This document shows, one piece after another, positions 63,332 to 64,000 of a stretch of 64,000 nt of DNA. Position 1 is the first letter of the stretch; the number at the start of each line of letters is the position of its first letter. The translations under genes were made by a program, and so were the position numbers. The notes beneath the pieces were generated by a model. That model saw only the letters and a list, made by a program, of their open reading frames with translations. It was not told where the DNA came from and searched no databases. Source of the DNA: JAWLFI01 sp964627995 (GTDB taxonomy: Bacteria > Bacteroidota > Bacteroidia > Chitinophagales > Saprospiraceae); assembly GCA_964627995.1 (NCBI GenBank), contig CAZVLN010000004.1:1-64000 (forward strand), given 5' to 3'.

Positions 63332-64000
63332 AAATACACATATTATATCATGGTTGTGTTGTCTATTTCTCATAGGCGCAGCGACGCTTTGCAGGGCACA
63401 ACAAATGCCTCATTATTCCCTCTTTGACCAAAACTTATACGGCTTTAATCCCGCTTACGCCGGAATGGATTTAAAACTGACAGCAACAGGTATTTACAGG
63501 TCTCAGTGGAATGGTATTGAGGGACAACCCGAGCGATATCACTTCAACGGACACCTTCCTGTTTTTGCCTGGTTAGGTGGAGCAGGACTAGTTTTGGAAA
63601 CCGAACAGATAGGTCCTCGTCGATGGACGCAGTTTGCACTTTCTTATAATTATGTGCTGAGTTCCGAATTTGGAATTTTTTCCTTTGGAGTGAGACCCGG
63701 ACTTCGATCCTGGGCCTTTGATGGAAGCCAATTAACTACACCAGGCGGTACATATGAGGATGGCGCTTTAAACCACGAGGATCCCGTTTTATCCACTCAG
63801 GCACTGGGAGCTACCCAGTTTAATGTAGATTTAGGCGTTCATTATCGGGGGTTTAATGTCAATGCCGGAGTATTTGCTCAACAAGTTCTTCCCGCTACGG
63901 CTCAGTTGGAAGAGGATTTTGGCTACGACGCAAATTTAGAGTGGGGAATTTATGGCTTATATCAAGTTGAGGGTCCATATTCCATAGAGTGGCGCCCCTC
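63321..64000 (+). CDS. PorP/SprF family T9SS membrane protein (3' truncated by window)
   Basis: A frame of at least 226 codons open to the window end. The signal peptide (SWLCCLFLIGAATLCRAQ) is followed by the family hallmark MPHYSLFDQNLYGFNPAYAG, then GIYRSQWNGIEGQPERYHF and strands of an outer-membrane barrel. PorP/SprF proteins serve type IX secretion, attaching or exporting adhesin-like cargo, and often accompany large secreted partners that would lie beyond the window. The start ATG at 63321 lies inside the previous gene (11-bp overlap). Confidence 0.9.
   Translation, partial: MEIKNTHIISWLCCLFLIGAATLCRAQQMPHYSLFDQNLYGFNPAYAGMDLKLTATGIYRSQWNGIEGQPERYHFNGHLPVFAWLGGAGLVLETEQIGPRRWTQFALSYNYVLSSEFGIFSFGVRPGLRSWAFDGSQLTTPGGTYEDGALNHEDPVLSTQALGATQFNVDLGVHYRGFNVNAGVFAQQVLPATAQLEEDFGYDANLEWGIYGLYQVEGPYSIEWRP

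Overview
The window is a mostly housekeeping stretch of a Bacteroidota genome. Evidence for the phylum: TAnnTTTG promoter boxes instead of Shine-Dalgarno sequences, a type IX secretion (T9SS) type A sorting domain, a PorP/SprF protein, DUF4271 and DUF6029 proteins, an Omp28-like lipoprotein, and the gene order of the atp operon without atpD/atpC. Class is less certain; a Saprospiria- or Chitinophagia-like lineage is my best guess.

Layout. 1-8633: end of a membrane pyrophosphatase, a Prc-type protease, an ABC-F ATPase, a TlpA-like thioredoxin and a DUF6029/Omp28 pair. 8930-18949: pheT, a coiled-coil protein, zapA, rny and atpBEFHAG, closed by a strong terminator. 19088-24212: folE, a polyferredoxin/FAD-oxidoreductase pair, a T9SS cargo protein and queD. 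24326-34292: holB, a HAD-fold protein without its catalytic aspartates, tRNA-Leu(GAG), an island bounded by 331-bp near-identical direct repeats (26758-30846) carrying a decayed polymorphic-toxin/immunity pair and a Fic gene, then ricT, lpdA and a 99-bp tandem repeat. 34293-40480: a Balon/aeRF1-like ribosome factor, rsmI, purS, lptC, a CNNM protein and a sugar-dehydrogenase-like protein. 40482-46341: icmF, a NUDIX hydrolase, hemD and a DUF4271 protein. 46445-51092: an RprX/RprY-like two-component pair, a DPP4-type peptidase and smpB. 51098-57317: an ECF sigma factor with an unusual membrane-spanning partner, a small barrel protein, a CPBP protease and recG. 57539-64000: rbfA, a metal ABC permease fused to a DtxR-like domain, a beta-barrel protein, an MBL hydrolase, a YyaL-like protein and a truncated porP/sprF.

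Most genes form ordinary short operons for translation, energy, envelope and cofactor metabolism. The accessory signal is the 26.7-30.9 kb island, which interrupts the old holB-ricT neighbourhood. Its left repeat ends inside a GC-rich element that belongs to a dispersed intergenic repeat family with at least six members here. The toxin and immunity genes carry three inactivating lesions. The Fic gene is intact and has 17-bp direct repeats flanking its promoter, which suggests autoregulation.

Other points worth following up are the catalytically dead HAD protein, the sigma-factor partner that seems to join an inner-membrane anchor to a barrel-like domain, the permease-DtxR fusion, the Balon-like factor, a REP-like inverted repeat at 36.7-36.9 kb, and several promoter boxes that end only 3-4 nt before a start codon, implying leaderless mRNAs.
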